Program-made: the position numbers and the translations under genes | Shown: positions 1 to 8,719 of the stretch, piece by piece | How positions within the stretch are numbered: the first letter of the stretch is position 1 | How the letters are laid out: every line of letters begins with the position of its first letter | Assembly: GCA_002772705.1 (NCBI GenBank) | Contig: PFDH01000011.1 | Location: forward strand, 2,832 to 34,542 | Direction: 5' to 3' | DNA from: Candidatus Pacebacteria bacterium CG10_big_fil_rev_8_21_14_0_10_44_11 | GTDB lineage: Bacteria; Patescibacteriota; Microgenomatia; UBA1400; PJMF01 | DNA: 31,711 nt | Notes under the pieces: generated by a model | The model's database searches: none | The model's input: the letters and a program-made list of their open reading frames with translations, nothing else | What the model was told of the DNA's origin: nothing

Positions 1-2
1 CC

Positions 3-2348
3 ACTACAGGTCAGGTTCAGCCAGTTGCCAGCTCTGATTTTCGCGCCGTTTTAGACAAAGCCGAGTCAGAAGCCAGCACATTGCATGACGACTACATCAG
101 CACCGAACATCTGCTGCTGGGGCTCCTCGACAATTCTAATTTGAAAAAGATTTTCAAGATTTCTAAAGACCAAGTCCTAGCTGTGCTGCAAGGCGTACGT
201 GGCTCACAACGTGTCACCGACCCTGACCCCGAAGCTAAGTACCAAGCCTTAGAAAAATACACTACCGACTACACCGCCCTGGCTAAAGAAGGCAAAATTG
301 ATCCCGTCATCGGCCGCGATGAAGAAATCCGCCGCGTAATGCAAATCCTTTCCCGTCGCACCAAAAATAATCCGGTGCTAGTGGGTGAGCCGGGCACCGG
401 CAAAACCGCCATCGTTGAGGGTTTAGCCCGCAAAATCATTGCCAACGACATCCCCGACACCCTTCAGCACAAAAAACTGCTGGCCTTGGATCTGGGCGCC
501 TTAATTGCCGGCGCTAAATACCGCGGCGAGTTTGAGGACAGATTAAAAGCGGTGATCAAAGAAATTGAACAGTCAAACGGGCAAATTATTTTATTCATTG
601 ATGAGCTGCACACCATTGTTGGTGGCGGTGCCCAAGAAGGTTCAACTGATGCCGGCAATTTGCTTAAACCTAGCCTCGCCCGCAGCACCCTACACACCAT
701 TGGCGCCACCACACTGCGAGAATATCGAAAATATGTTGAAAAAGACGCCGCTTTGGAACGCCGTTTCCAACCGGTGATGGTTGAAGAGCCGAGCACTGAG
801 GATGCCATTTCAATGCTGCGGGGAATTAAGGAAAAATATGAGGCCCATCACGGTGTTCATATCACCGATAATGCGCTCGTGGCGGCAGTCAATCTTTCCA
901 AGCGTTACATTTCCGACCGGTTCTTGCCTGACAAAGCGATTGACCTAATGGACGAAGCCGCCTCGGTGCTCAAAATTGAAATTGATAGCAAGCCGACCGA
1001 GCTGGATCAGCTTAACCGTCGCATTACACAGTTAGAAATTGAAAAAGAAGCGCTTAAAAAAGAAAAGGACGAGGCTTCAAAAAAACGTCTAACTGATTTG
1101 GAAAAACAACTGGCTCAGCTGACTTCGCAGCAAAAGGAATTAGAGTTGCACTGGCGCAATGAAAAAGCGGTGATCGATACCTTAAAAAATTCCAGCAAAA
1201 CTTTAGACGAGCTGAAAGAACAAGCTACTCAAGCTGAGCGGGACTATGACTTGCAGCGGGCCGCCGAAATTAAGTACGGCAAAATCCCCGAGTTAGAAAA
1301 ACAGGTTAAAGAGGCTCAAAAAAAATTGAACGAAGTTCAAAAAGATCGTAAAATTTTGTCAGAAGAGGTGACTGAAGCGGATATTGCTAAAGTCGTCTCG
1401 CGCTGGACTGGGATTCCCGTCCAAAAAATGCTGGGGACAGAAACTCAGCGGCTGAAAAACATGGAGGTTGAATTGGCCAAGCGGGTCGTGGGGCAAGCAG
1501 CAGCCATCAAAGCGGTAGCTAACGCCGTTCGCCGATCACGAGCTGGCATCAGTGAAGAAAACAAGCCAATCGGTTCCTTTATTTTCTTAGGTCCCACCGG
1601 CGTTGGCAAAACTGAGCTGGCTAGAACACTGGCCGATTTTTTGTTTAACGACGACAATCTACTCATCCGCATTGACATGAGCGAGTATATGGAACAACAC
1701 GCCGTGGCGCGGCTGATTGGATCACCACCAGGTTATGTTGGCTACGAAGAAGGCGGTCAACTCACCGAAGCAGCTAGACGTCATCCTTACTCAGTCATCC
1801 TATTTGACGAAATCGAAAAAGCCCATCCCGAAGTCTTTAACGTGTTGCTCCAGTTATTAGATGACGGCCGGTTGACTGACGCTAAAGGTAGAACGGTCAA
1901 TTTTAAAAATACCGTCGTTATCATGACCTCAAACTTGGGCAGTAAGGAAATTGCCGAGTTTAGGGGCGACCGCCAGAAACAAGAGTCAACGGTCAAAGAA
2001 CAGCTGCGCGATCACTTTAAACCAGAGTTTTTGAACCGAATCGACGAGATCATTATCTTCCAACCGCTCGGCGAGGCCGAAATTCGAGAAATTGTCAAAC
2101 TGCAGCTGGAAAAAGTTAAAAAGCGCTTGCAGCAAAAATCCATCACTCTCGAGGTTAATCAGGCAGCCGTCGACGCCTTGGCTAGCGCCGGTGTTGACGA
2201 AGTTTTTGGCGCCCGACCGCTGAAACGTTTGATCCAGCAGACTATTTTAGATCCGCTTGCCCTGAAAATCATTGAGGGATCGGTCAAAGACGGGGATCAA
2301 CTCAAAGTTAAAGTGGAAAATAATCAAGTCGTGATCTCAAAAGATTAG
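3..2348 (+). CDS. clpB: ClpB disaggregase, 5' end outside the window
   Basis: Hsp100 AAA+ chaperone that threads aggregated proteins through a hexamer together with DnaK/DnaJ/GrpE in the cytosol. The reading frame is open from base 3 with no ATG before the Clp_N motif (DDYISTEHLLL), so the gene enters from upstream; 781 residues are visible and about 70-75 appear to be missing compared with the usual ~855. Order seen: second half of the Clp_N domain, first AAA+ with Walker A GEPGTGKT (bases 384-407) and Walker B LFIDELHT, a long coiled-coil middle domain (bases ~1000-1350), second AAA+ with Walker A GPTGVGKT (1590-1613) and FDEIEKAH, and the C-terminal D2-small domain. The long middle domain and the linker RGSQRVTDPDPE point to ClpB rather than ClpC or ClpA. 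A TTG at 81 is only an internal codon. tRNA-Ile follows 30 bp later. Confidence 0.96.
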   Translation, partial: TTGQVQPVASSDFRAVLDKAESEASTLHDDYISTEHLLLGLLDNSNLKKIFKISKDQVLAVLQGVRGSQRVTDPDPEAKYQALEKYTTDYTALAKEGKIDPVIGRDEEIRRVMQILSRRTKNNPVLVGEPGTGKTAIVEGLARKIIANDIPDTLQHKKLLALDLGALIAGAKYRGEFEDRLKAVIKEIEQSNGQIILFIDELHTIVGGGAQEGSTDAGNLLKPSLARSTLHTIGATTLREYRKYVEKDAALERRFQPVMVEEPSTEDAISMLRGIKEKYEAHHGVHITDNALVAAVNLSKRYISDRFLPDKAIDLMDEAASVLKIEIDSKPTELDQLNRRITQLEIEKEALKKEKDEASKKRLTDLEKQLAQLTSQQKELELHWRNEKAVIDTLKNSSKTLDELKEQATQAERDYDLQRAAEIKYGKIPELEKQVKEAQKKLNEVQKDRKILSEEVTEADIAKVVSRWTGIPVQKMLGTETQRLKNMEVELAKRVVGQAAAIKAVANAVRRSRAGISEENKPIGSFIFLGPTGVGKTELARTLADFLFNDDNLLIRIDMSEYMEQHAVARLIGSPPGYVGYEEGGQLTEAARRHPYSVILFDEIEKAHPEVFNVLLQLLDDGRLTDAKGRTVNFKNTVVIMTSNLGSKEIAEFRGDRQKQESTVKEQLRDHFKPEFLNRIDEIIIFQPLGEAEIREIVKLQLEKVKKRLQQKSITLEVNQAAVDALASAGVDEVFGARPLKRLIQQTILDPLALKIIEGSVKDGDQLKVKVENNQVVISKD

Positions 2349-2359
2349 CCAAGGCGTGG

Positions 2360-2365
2360 TACAAT
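2360..2365 (+). promoter_or_regulatory. Extended -10 promoter of tRNA-Ile
   Basis: TGG followed by TACAAT (extended -10, TGnTACAAT) ends 13 nt before the tRNA. It lies in the short gap after clpB. No convincing -35 is visible. Confidence 0.6.
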
Positions 2366-2378
2366 ATCTTGTTGTCGA

Positions 2379-2452
2379 GGGTGACTAGCTCAGTTGGTTA
2401 GAGCGCAGTCCTGATAAGACTGAGGTCAATGGTTCGAATCCATTGTCACCCA
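2379..2452 (+). tRNA. tRNA-Ile(GAT)
   Basis: A 74-nt cloverleaf. The acceptor stem GGGTGAC pairs with GTCACCC, the D arm is GCTC/GAGC, and the anticodon stem CAGTC/GACTG encloses loop CTGATAA with anticodon GAT. The T arm is AATGG-TTCGAAT-CCATT and the discriminator is A. The 3' CCA is not encoded, so it must be added by a CCA-adding enzyme. It sits alone between clpB and lon. Confidence 0.97.
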
Positions 2453-2467
2453 CTTGACAAGTTTTTT
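2443..2467 (+). terminator. Possible terminator overlapping the tRNA-Ile 3' end
   Basis: TTGTCA (2443-2448) can pair with TGACAA (2455-2460) across a 6-nt loop, followed by G and six T. The 5' arm lies inside the tRNA T-stem/acceptor strand, so this hairpin competes with the cloverleaf. It is the only terminator-like structure after the tRNA. Confidence 0.4.
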
Positions 2468-2488
2468 CTACGATCTTAAATTATCTGC

Positions 2489-2517
2489 TTGCTTTTTAGC
2501 ATTCATCCTGGTAGACT
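2489..2517 (+). promoter_or_regulatory. lon promoter
   Basis: TTGCTT (2489-2494), a 17-bp spacer, and TAGACT (2512-2517) preceded by TGG, giving an extended -10. The -10 ends 8 nt before the lon ATG, so the transcript would start about at the start codon. An alternative upstream pair, TTGACA (2454-2459) with TAAATT (2477-2482), would give a ~37-nt leader. No Shine-Dalgarno is visible, which fits the near-leaderless model. Confidence 0.55.
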
Positions 2518-2525
2518 GCTAATCT

Positions 2526-4970
2526 ATGGTTGAAAATCCACTCCACCAGGCCAGCTCTAAACCTGAAAAGCCAGAGGAAAAACCAATGGTAGTCAGTTCA
2601 ACAGCGCTCTTCAAATCTGGCACCATTTTGTCTAAACGAACTCAAGAAAATCGACAAATTTTGCCAGTGATTCCGATTAGAGAAGGCGTGTTGTTTCCAA
2701 GCACCGAATCGGTGTTAACCTTTGGTCGTTCAGTGTCGATTAACGCCATCAAAGACTCAGCCAGAACCAAAAAAATGGTAATTTTGTTAACCCAGCGCGA
2801 AGCTGAGATTGACAACCCTCAACCCGGTGACTTATTCCAGATTGGCACTTTGGCCGTGATCGAAAAAACTCTTCACGTAGACCAGAGCGTGAACGCCCTT
2901 GTTCGTGGCATCGGTCGGGCAAAAGTGACCCGTTTCACCACTGTGATACCAAAACTCACCGCCGAAGTAGCAAATCTACCAGATATTTCCGAGAAAAGTG
3001 AAGAGATGGAAGCCATGGTCACCCATCTGCAAAAAGAATTTCGCCGCGCTGTCCACATGGGTAAACCGGTTGAATTTCTCAACTTTATGAAGCTAATGGG
3101 CGGCGTCACCGAAGGCGAGTTGGTTGACCAAATTGCCAGCACGCTGTCAATTAACACGACAGAAAAACAAGCACTGCTGGAAATGACCAACGTCAAAGAT
3201 CGTTTGCGCAAAGTGATTGACCTTTTGGCTCACGAAATGAAGGTCTTGGAAATCGAAAAAGACGTCGTTCACAAAACCCAAGAAAAATTCGACAAACATA
3301 TGCGCGATAGTGTCTTGCGTGAGCGACTGCGAACTATTCAACAAGAACTGGGTGAAATGGGGGATGAAGACGAAATTGTCGATGAGTACTTTAATAAACT
3401 CAAAAAAACTAAACTCAGCCAAGACACCAAAGAAAAGGTTGAAAAAGAAATTAAGCGGTTAAAAGCAATGTCGCCCAACAATCCCGAAGCCGGTTACATC
3501 AGAAGCTGGCTGGACACCGTATTTGAAATTCCCTGGGAAGTGCGAAGCTTGGCTAAAGTTAAATTGCCCAAAGCCCAAATGACCCTTCAAAAAAATCACT
3601 ATGGCCTGGAAGAAGTCAAAGACAGAATCTTGGAGTATATTGCCGTGTTGATGCGCAGACAAGCACAGCAGGGTTCAAATAAAGTTGGTTTGCCCACCAT
3701 TTTATGTTTTGTGGGACCACCAGGAGTGGGTAAAACCAGCATCGGCCAATCGATTGCAGAAAGTTTGGGTAGAAAGTTTGTTAAAGTTTCTCTGGGAGGC
3801 ATTCGTGATGAGGCTGAAATTCGCGGCCACCGTCGTACTTATGTCGGTGCCATGCCGGGTAAAATCATTAACGGCATCAAACAAGCCAAAACCATGAATC
3901 CAGTGTTTATGTTAGATGAAATTGATAAAATTGGTTCTGATTATCATGGCGATCCTTCTTCAGCTTTATTAGAAGCGCTTGATCCAGAACAAAATCATGG
4001 TTTTGTTGACCATTACCTAGATGTGCCGTTTAACCTGTCTGAGGTCATCTTTATCACCACGGCCAACACCTTAGATACCATTCCGCCAGCTTTGCATGAT
4101 CGATTAGAAATCATCCGTTATTCTGGTTACACTGAAGATGAAAAGTATTACATTGCCAAAGATCACTTATTAGCAAAAGTACTTAAGGCTAACGGCTTGA
4201 CCAGTAAGTTCCTCAAAATTCCTGACAGCGCCATCATGGCCATTATTCGCCGGTATACCCGGGAGGCGGGGGTCAGATCGTTAGAGCGAACCCTCAGCAA
4301 AGTGGCTAGAAAAGCTGCCCGCGAACTGTTAGAAAATCCCAGAAAAAAAAGCCTGACTATTGACCCAGCCAAACTCAAAGCATATTTAGGACCTGAGCCA
4401 TTTGACGTGACGTTGACCGAAAAAAAAGACTTAGTTGGCCTGGCTACCGGTTTAGCCTGGACAGAAGTTGGGGGCGACGTTTTGTTCATCGAAGTGGCAC
4501 TCATTCCTGGCAAAGGCGATGTCAAATTAACTGGCAAACTGGGTGAGGTGATGAAAGAATCAGCCCAAACCGCGTTAACTTTTGTCAAAGCTAATGCCGC
4601 TGAGTTTGGCATTGATCCAAAAAAAATTCAAAAAACAGACGTCCACATTCACGTGCCTGAGGGAGCTGTGCCCAAAGACGGACCGTCAGCCGGCGTCACC
4701 ATTACCACCGCCATAGTATCGGCTTTCACCAAGCGAGCAGTGCGGCGTGAAATTGCCATGACCGGCGAAGTAACTTTGCGCGGCCGGGTTCTCCGGATTG
4801 GTGGCCTTAAAGAAAAAAGTATTGCCGCTACCCGAGCAGGCAGCAAAATCATCCTCATTCCCAAAGACAACGAGCGTGACTTAGAAAAGATTCCTGACTC
4901 AGTCAAAGCCCAAATTAGCTTTATCCCCATCGAAGATGTTAGAGAAGTCATTGCTCAAGCCTTGATCTAA
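2526..4970 (+). CDS. lon: ATP-dependent protease Lon (LonA)
   Basis: Cytosolic homohexameric AAA+ serine protease that degrades misfolded and regulatory proteins; 814 aa, close to the family length. After a ~45-residue extension comes the LON substrate-binding domain (to ~250), a helical linker (~250-340), and the AAA+ module with Walker A GPPGVGKT (397-404) and Walker B MLDEID (D464-E465). The protease domain carries catalytic Ser721 in DGPSAG and Lys764 in GGLKEK, 43 residues apart as in E. coli Lon (S679/K722). All catalytic residues are therefore present. ATG 2526 is chosen because an extended -10 ends 8 nt before it. An in-frame ATG at 2586 would remove the unconserved extension and cannot be excluded. 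Neighbouring clpB makes this a protein quality-control block, though each gene seems to have its own promoter. Confidence 0.97.
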   Translation: MVENPLHQASSKPEKPEEKPMVVSSTALFKSGTILSKRTQENRQILPVIPIREGVLFPSTESVLTFGRSVSINAIKDSARTKKMVILLTQREAEIDNPQPGDLFQIGTLAVIEKTLHVDQSVNALVRGIGRAKVTRFTTVIPKLTAEVANLPDISEKSEEMEAMVTHLQKEFRRAVHMGKPVEFLNFMKLMGGVTEGELVDQIASTLSINTTEKQALLEMTNVKDRLRKVIDLLAHEMKVLEIEKDVVHKTQEKFDKHMRDSVLRERLRTIQQELGEMGDEDEIVDEYFNKLKKTKLSQDTKEKVEKEIKRLKAMSPNNPEAGYIRSWLDTVFEIPWEVRSLAKVKLPKAQMTLQKNHYGLEEVKDRILEYIAVLMRRQAQQGSNKVGLPTILCFVGPPGVGKTSIGQSIAESLGRKFVKVSLGGIRDEAEIRGHRRTYVGAMPGKIINGIKQAKTMNPVFMLDEIDKIGSDYHGDPSSALLEALDPEQNHGFVDHYLDVPFNLSEVIFITTANTLDTIPPALHDRLEIIRYSGYTEDEKYYIAKDHLLAKVLKANGLTSKFLKIPDSAIMAIIRRYTREAGVRSLERTLSKVARKAARELLENPRKKSLTIDPAKLKAYLGPEPFDVTLTEKKDLVGLATGLAWTEVGGDVLFIEVALIPGKGDVKLTGKLGEVMKESAQTALTFVKANAAEFGIDPKKIQKTDVHIHVPEGAVPKDGPSAGVTITTAIVSAFTKRAVRREIAMTGEVTLRGRVLRIGGLKEKSIAATRAGSKIILIPKDNERDLEKIPDSVKAQISFIPIEDVREVIAQALI

Positions 4971-4994
4971 CCCCATCTCTCAACGCAACTGACG

Positions 4995-5003
4995 TGATAC
5001 ACT
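4995..5003 (+). promoter_or_regulatory. Extended -10 promoter, leaderless type
   Basis: TGA plus TACACT, ending 6 nt before the ATG at 5010. With a transcription start ~7 nt past the -10, the mRNA begins at or next to the start codon. No Shine-Dalgarno is present. Confidence 0.65.
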
Positions 5004-5009
5004 ATCCCC

Positions 5010-5696
5010 ATGCGAAAAATAATTTTTAGTCTGGGAATTGGTCTGGCAGCTTTACTTTTTAGCGGCTGTCAGTTACTCGATTACAAAGCAAAATCCGGTT
5101 TACAGGTAATCACTGATGACGTCCCCAGCTCAGTATTTCTGGATGGCCAGTATCTTAACACCACACCCTTAATTGAAAAAGAAGTTCAACCCGGTCAATA
5201 CACTTTGCGGATCGAGCCAAACAATCAATCACTGTTACCCTACGAGACCAACATTACGCTACACAAAGGCTTGCTGACAGTGGTAACCTGGAAACCGGGC
5301 ACCAAAGAGGAATTAAGTGGGGGAGTGATGTATGAAATGGAACCCTTGAAAAATCGGTTGCAAACAGCGGTGTCGGTGGTCTCAACCCCAGCAGGGGCGA
5401 TTGTTTCATTAGAGGGCAAAGACAAGGATTTTACCCCAGCTTTGTACAGTGACGTTCAACCCGGTAATCGGGCGTTCGAAATTACGTTGCCCAGTTACGA
5501 AACCCAAAGTCACACCATTAATGTGCAAAAAGGCTATCGAATGTTAATTCAAGTAAAGCTAGCTAAACTACAACCAATTGAGCGAACGCCGACACCAGTT
5601 GCCTCAGCCTCGGCAAAAACTAATGACATGGAAGCGAGCGGTAGCGCCCTGGTGGCCACACCATCGGCTAAACCAACTACCAAACTTAGTCAATGA
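5010..5696 (+). CDS. PEGA-domain lipoprotein
   Basis: Exported lipoprotein of 228 aa. The N-terminus MRKIIFSLGIGLAALLFSGC is a lipoprotein signal with lipobox LFSGC (Cys20). Two PEGA-like beta repeats follow (~30-112 and ~118-188), with hallmark phrases such as SSVFLDGQYLNTTPL and QPGQYTLRIEPN in the first and STPAGAIVSLEGKD and QPGNRAFEITLPSYE in the second. The tail (~190-228) is rich in Pro, Thr, Ser and Ala and looks like a flexible surface linker. PEGA domains are found in surface-exposed proteins; the exact role here is unknown. Its stop overlaps the next start by 4 nt (ATGA), so it is translationally coupled to the large membrane protein and likely works with it at the cell surface. 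Confidence 0.85.
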   Translation: MRKIIFSLGIGLAALLFSGCQLLDYKAKSGLQVITDDVPSSVFLDGQYLNTTPLIEKEVQPGQYTLRIEPNNQSLLPYETNITLHKGLLTVVTWKPGTKEELSGGVMYEMEPLKNRLQTAVSVVSTPAGAIVSLEGKDKDFTPALYSDVQPGNRAFEITLPSYETQSHTINVQKGYRMLIQVKLAKLQPIERTPTPVASASAKTNDMEASGSALVATPSAKPTTKLSQ

Positions 5697-7549
5697 TAGG
5701 GGGACTGTTTTTAATCTTAGCGATCTTGGCCAGTTTTAGCACTTTGAGTCGAGTTTTTCCCAAATTTAGTCTCTCTGATAAAATTGCCGGGGCATTAGTC
5801 ATCAGTGTCATTGCCAGCACTAGTTTGGTTTTTGGCTTGGTTGCCTTGATTGGCTATGATTGGGGAATCGCTCTCAGCCTCATGATTTTGGCTATGTTGT
5901 CGGTTTTCTTTTTGCCAAAATTTAAATTTTCTTGGCAAATTTCCAAACATTCTCTAGGGCGAATGATTTTTGTTGGTAGTTGGAGTCTCTTATTTCTCTG
6001 GCTTTTTCAGCACCATTTTTTTCCAATCACAGCCAACGGTTGGCAAACTGGGGTCAATAGTTATGGCGACCTAGCACTTCATAGTACCTTTATTCACTAC
6101 TTTGCCGGACAATCCAAGCTCAGTTTGGTTTCGCCAATTTACTCTCAACTCCAAATTCAATATCCATTTCTAATCGATTTTCATTCAGCGATTTTGCTGA
6201 AACTGGGTTGGTCAATACAGTGGACATTGGTTGTCAGCTCGCTGTTAATTATGATTGGTTGCTTGCTATCTTTTTTTAACTTTGCTTGGAGCATCAATAA
6301 AAAAGTGTTAACACCGTATCTTGCTTCGCTGCTATTTTTTTTGAATGGTGGTTTAGGTTGGATTTACTTTTTTTCTGATCTTAAGCAGTCAGGCGAAAAT
6401 ATTTTTAGCTTTCTCACTCATCTTCCGGCCGATTATGCCCATCTAATTAATCGCCAACTGGTTTGGGCAAACGTCATTACCACCCACGTTTTACCTCAGC
6501 GTGGTTTTTTGCTTGGATTGGCAGTGCTGGTTGTGGTGCTTCGTTACTGGCAAGCACTTTGGCAACAGAACAAAATCGCTAAAGATCAATTAGTCATCCT
6601 CAGTAGTTTAATTGGCTTGTTGCCGTTTTTTCACATTCATACGTTTTTGATCCTCGCTCCGTTACACAGCTGGCTGAGTTTGTGGGCGATACAAGCGCGC
6701 AAAATTAATCAAAAAACCGTCGTAACCAGTCTGGTAATAATGCTCGGGTTGGGAGGACTATTAGTCTGGTTCCTAATCCCACAACCAACTGGTCAAAATT
6801 TTTTTCACTGGCAACCCGGTTGGATGGCAACTGGCAACTGGTTGTTCTTTTGGTTAAAAAACATGAATTTTGAAATCTTTGGACTCTTGCTGACCCCATT
6901 TCTGTTTTGGCAGTTCTTCCCACAAAAAAAGTTTGAACAATTATTGATTTTGCCATTTATTAGCATTTTTCTTTTGTGTAATCTGTTTATTTTTCAGCCC
7001 CATGACTGGGATAACATGAAGTTTATTTTGCTTGGTTGGGCAGGACTTTCTATGTTGACTGGTGCGATCATTAGCCGCTGGGTGACAAACAGGCTGCGTG
7101 CAGTTATGGTTGGAATTGTAGCTACTATTGCCGTTTTAGCTGGTGGGTTGAGTGTCTTGTATTCTGGCCAAATTACTTGGCAGATGGCTTCGAACGATGA
7201 CTTAAAAATGGCAGCAATCATTGTAAAGAAGACAAAAAGCGACGACCGATTTCTAACCAGTGATATTCATAACCATCCAGTGCCAATGATTGCGGGCAGA
7301 GGAGTGGTGTTGGGTTACAAAGGCTGGCTCTGGACACACGGTATTGATTACAAAGGGACGGAAGCAGAAGTCAAAGCTATCTATGCTGGCACACCGACCG
7401 CTGTTCAGCTGCTGAAAAAATATGGCGTTACTTATATTTTTGTTGGCCCGACAGAGCGAGAACAGTTTACTGTAAACGAAGACTTTTTGAACGAACACTT
7501 CAAAATTTTGTTGCGGAACAAATTGACCACAATCTATACAGTTAACTGA
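5693..7549 (+). CDS. Large polytopic membrane protein, GT-C-like (unassigned)
   Basis: A 618-aa protein with about twelve hydrophobic segments filling residues 1-490 and a hydrophilic C-terminal part (~495-618). The architecture, with an early loop containing HHFFPITANGWQTG and YGDLALHST and a soluble tail with DDRFLTSDIHNHPVP and YIFVGPTEREQF, resembles membrane glycosyltransferases of the GT-C type and related uncharacterised integral membrane families. I cannot identify a catalytic motif with certainty, so transferase activity is an inference. The start overlaps the stop of the PEGA lipoprotein by 4 nt, so the pair is one operon. It converges on the TPI gene with only 11 bp between the stop codons. 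A plausible role is envelope or surface glycan assembly. Confidence 0.75.
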   Translation: MIGGLFLILAILASFSTLSRVFPKFSLSDKIAGALVISVIASTSLVFGLVALIGYDWGIALSLMILAMLSVFFLPKFKFSWQISKHSLGRMIFVGSWSLLFLWLFQHHFFPITANGWQTGVNSYGDLALHSTFIHYFAGQSKLSLVSPIYSQLQIQYPFLIDFHSAILLKLGWSIQWTLVVSSLLIMIGCLLSFFNFAWSINKKVLTPYLASLLFFLNGGLGWIYFFSDLKQSGENIFSFLTHLPADYAHLINRQLVWANVITTHVLPQRGFLLGLAVLVVVLRYWQALWQQNKIAKDQLVILSSLIGLLPFFHIHTFLILAPLHSWLSLWAIQARKINQKTVVTSLVIMLGLGGLLVWFLIPQPTGQNFFHWQPGWMATGNWLFFWLKNMNFEIFGLLLTPFLFWQFFPQKKFEQLLILPFISIFLLCNLFIFQPHDWDNMKFILLGWAGLSMLTGAIISRWVTNRLRAVMVGIVATIAVLAGGLSVLYSGQITWQMASNDDLKMAAIIVKKTKSDDRFLTSDIHNHPVPMIAGRGVVLGYKGWLWTHGIDYKGTEAEVKAIYAGTPTAVQLLKKYGVTYIFVGPTEREQFTVNEDFLNEHFKILLRNKLTTIYTVN

Positions 7550-7560
7550 TTGTTGGAAAA

Positions 7561-8238
7561 TTATTTTTTTGGATGAGCGGCAGCCACCACTTTAGCAAAC
7601 TCAACTGGATCTAAGCTGGCAGTGCCAACCAAAACGCCATCACTGACTAATAAATATTCGTGGACATTCTGCTCATCAACGCTACCACCGTAGATCACCG
7701 GCACATCACCAAAAGCTAACTTGATTTTTTGTGAGACCAACTGAACTTGATCAACTGGGGCGTTGTGACCACTGCCGATTGCCTCGACCGGCTCGTAGGC
7801 CACCACCAAGTTGGGGAGATCAGTGGATTCGAGCGCCGCTGCTTGAGCTTCAATGTATTCGTCATCTAAACAGAGAATTGGTTTCAGACCATTCAACATT
7901 GCTTGTTGCAGTTTGTTAGCTACATCTTGGTGAGTTTCGTGAAAATATCTTCGACGCTCTGAGTGGCCAACAATCACATACTCAACTTTTTGATCAACTA
8001 GCTGTTGGGCATTGACCGCCCCAGTGTAGCTGCCCATTGGAAACAAACTCACATCTTGGGCACCAAGTTTGAGCGGTGATTTAAGTTGCGCGGAAACGGC
8101 TAAGAGCAGGGAAAACGAGGGAGCAATGACTACCTCGGCCTCGGCTGGAATCTTTGAGTTGTCAAAGGCTTTTAACCATTCTTCTGCGGTAGCGACAGTT
8201 TTGTTAGATTTCCAGTTAGCGATAAAGAGTTTAGTCAT
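7561..8238 (-). CDS. tpiA: Triosephosphate isomerase
   Basis: Interconverts dihydroxyacetone phosphate and glyceraldehyde-3-phosphate in glycolysis. At 225 aa it is shorter than the usual bacterial ~250. Catalytic residues are intact: Lys10 in ANWKSN, His92 in VGHSERR and Glu149 in AYEPVEAIGSG; the phosphate-binding YGGSV and GVLVGTASL motifs are near the C-terminus. In the loop-6 hinge the usual PVW is PVE (Glu152), reminiscent of the archaeal PPE version. The ATG lies 5 nt after a TTTAAT hexamer (8244-8249), consistent with leaderless expression. A second possible promoter lies in the palindrome at 8320-8337. GAPDH, the next enzyme of the pathway, lies 4.4 kb away on the other strand and is not co-transcribed. 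Confidence 0.96.
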   Translation of the reverse strand: MTKLFIANWKSNKTVATAEEWLKAFDNSKIPAEAEVVIAPSFSLLLAVSAQLKSPLKLGAQDVSLFPMGSYTGAVNAQQLVDQKVEYVIVGHSERRRYFHETHQDVANKLQQAMLNGLKPILCLDDEYIEAQAAALESTDLPNLVVAYEPVEAIGSGHNAPVDQVQLVSQKIKLAFGDVPVIYGGSVDEQNVHEYLLVSDGVLVGTASLDPVEFAKVVAAAHPKK

Positions 8239-8319
8239 AACCGATTAAATTAGTATTACTGAGGGTACTTTAAATGCATCCGGAAATTTTGGCCTCATTA
8301 CCTTTCCAACAACGGCAGG

Positions 8320-8337
8320 TATACTGTAGCCAGTATA
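8320..8337. promoter_or_regulatory. Palindromic pair of -10-like elements
   Basis: TATACTG-TAGC-CAGTATA is a perfect 7-bp inverted repeat with a 4-nt centre. Each arm reads TATACT in its own direction, so the site can be read as a bidirectional promoter or an operator. It lies in the 158-bp gap between the TPI start and the stop of the 81-aa gene. The minus-strand reading would give TPI an ~87-nt leader. Confidence 0.4.
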
Positions 8338-8396
8338 TCATTCATCGAAAATAGTTACTTCAGAAAATATTGATAAAAAGAGTAGCTAAAACATAA

Positions 8397-8642
8397 CTAA
8401 GCGGCACTTTTTAGCTCAGGTCTGACAGCTTTTACCAGGGTTATAGCAGCTGACACAAGGCGCGCATTTTCAATTTTTTTATATAATTCACGTCTAGCTT
8501 CGGGAGATAAATTGGCATACGAACTTGGTAATTGAGATACATCGATTATTTTTCCGAGCAAGACCATCTCAGCTAAATTGCTTTCAGGAGAAGAAACTTC
8601 CATCGGAGCTGGCACTTGACCAAAAATGTCCGGACTCTTCAT
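8397..8642 (-). CDS. Small hypothetical protein (81 aa)
   Basis: I do not recognise the family. The product is mostly soluble: a Pro/Ser-rich N-terminus, then a predicted helical stretch (LSPEARRELYKKIENARLVS) and a basic C-terminus, with no signal peptide or membrane segment. The gene is supported by its start region: a Shine-Dalgarno AGAAAGG (8648-8654) five nt before the ATG, and an extended -10 TGCTATAAT (8676-8684) further upstream. Those signals make a chance ORF less likely. It lies upstream of tpiA on the same strand but 158 bp away. It is divergent from the uvrD-like gene, whose promoter lies in the same ~95-bp gap. Confidence 0.6.
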   Translation of the reverse strand: MKSPDIFGQVPAPMEVSSPESNLAEMVLLGKIIDVSQLPSSYANLSPEARRELYKKIENARLVSAAITLVKAVRPELKSAA

Positions 8643-8675
8643 CTCTACCTTTCTTACTAACCACTGATAATTTGG

Positions 8676-8684
8676 ATTATAGCA
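8676..8684 (-). promoter_or_regulatory. Extended -10 promoter of the 81-aa gene
   Basis: On the minus strand TGC precedes TATAAT (hexamer 8676-8681). The predicted transcript starts near 8669 and has a ~27-nt leader containing the Shine-Dalgarno AGAAAGG. Confidence 0.6.
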
Positions 8685-8719
8685 CTGCTAGCTTTTTACT
8701 TTTTTTTCTGTCCTTTCAG

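Noticed and set aside
3..2348. ClpC identity for the first gene
   Set aside because: The long coiled-coil middle domain and the RGSQRVTDPDPE linker are ClpB features.
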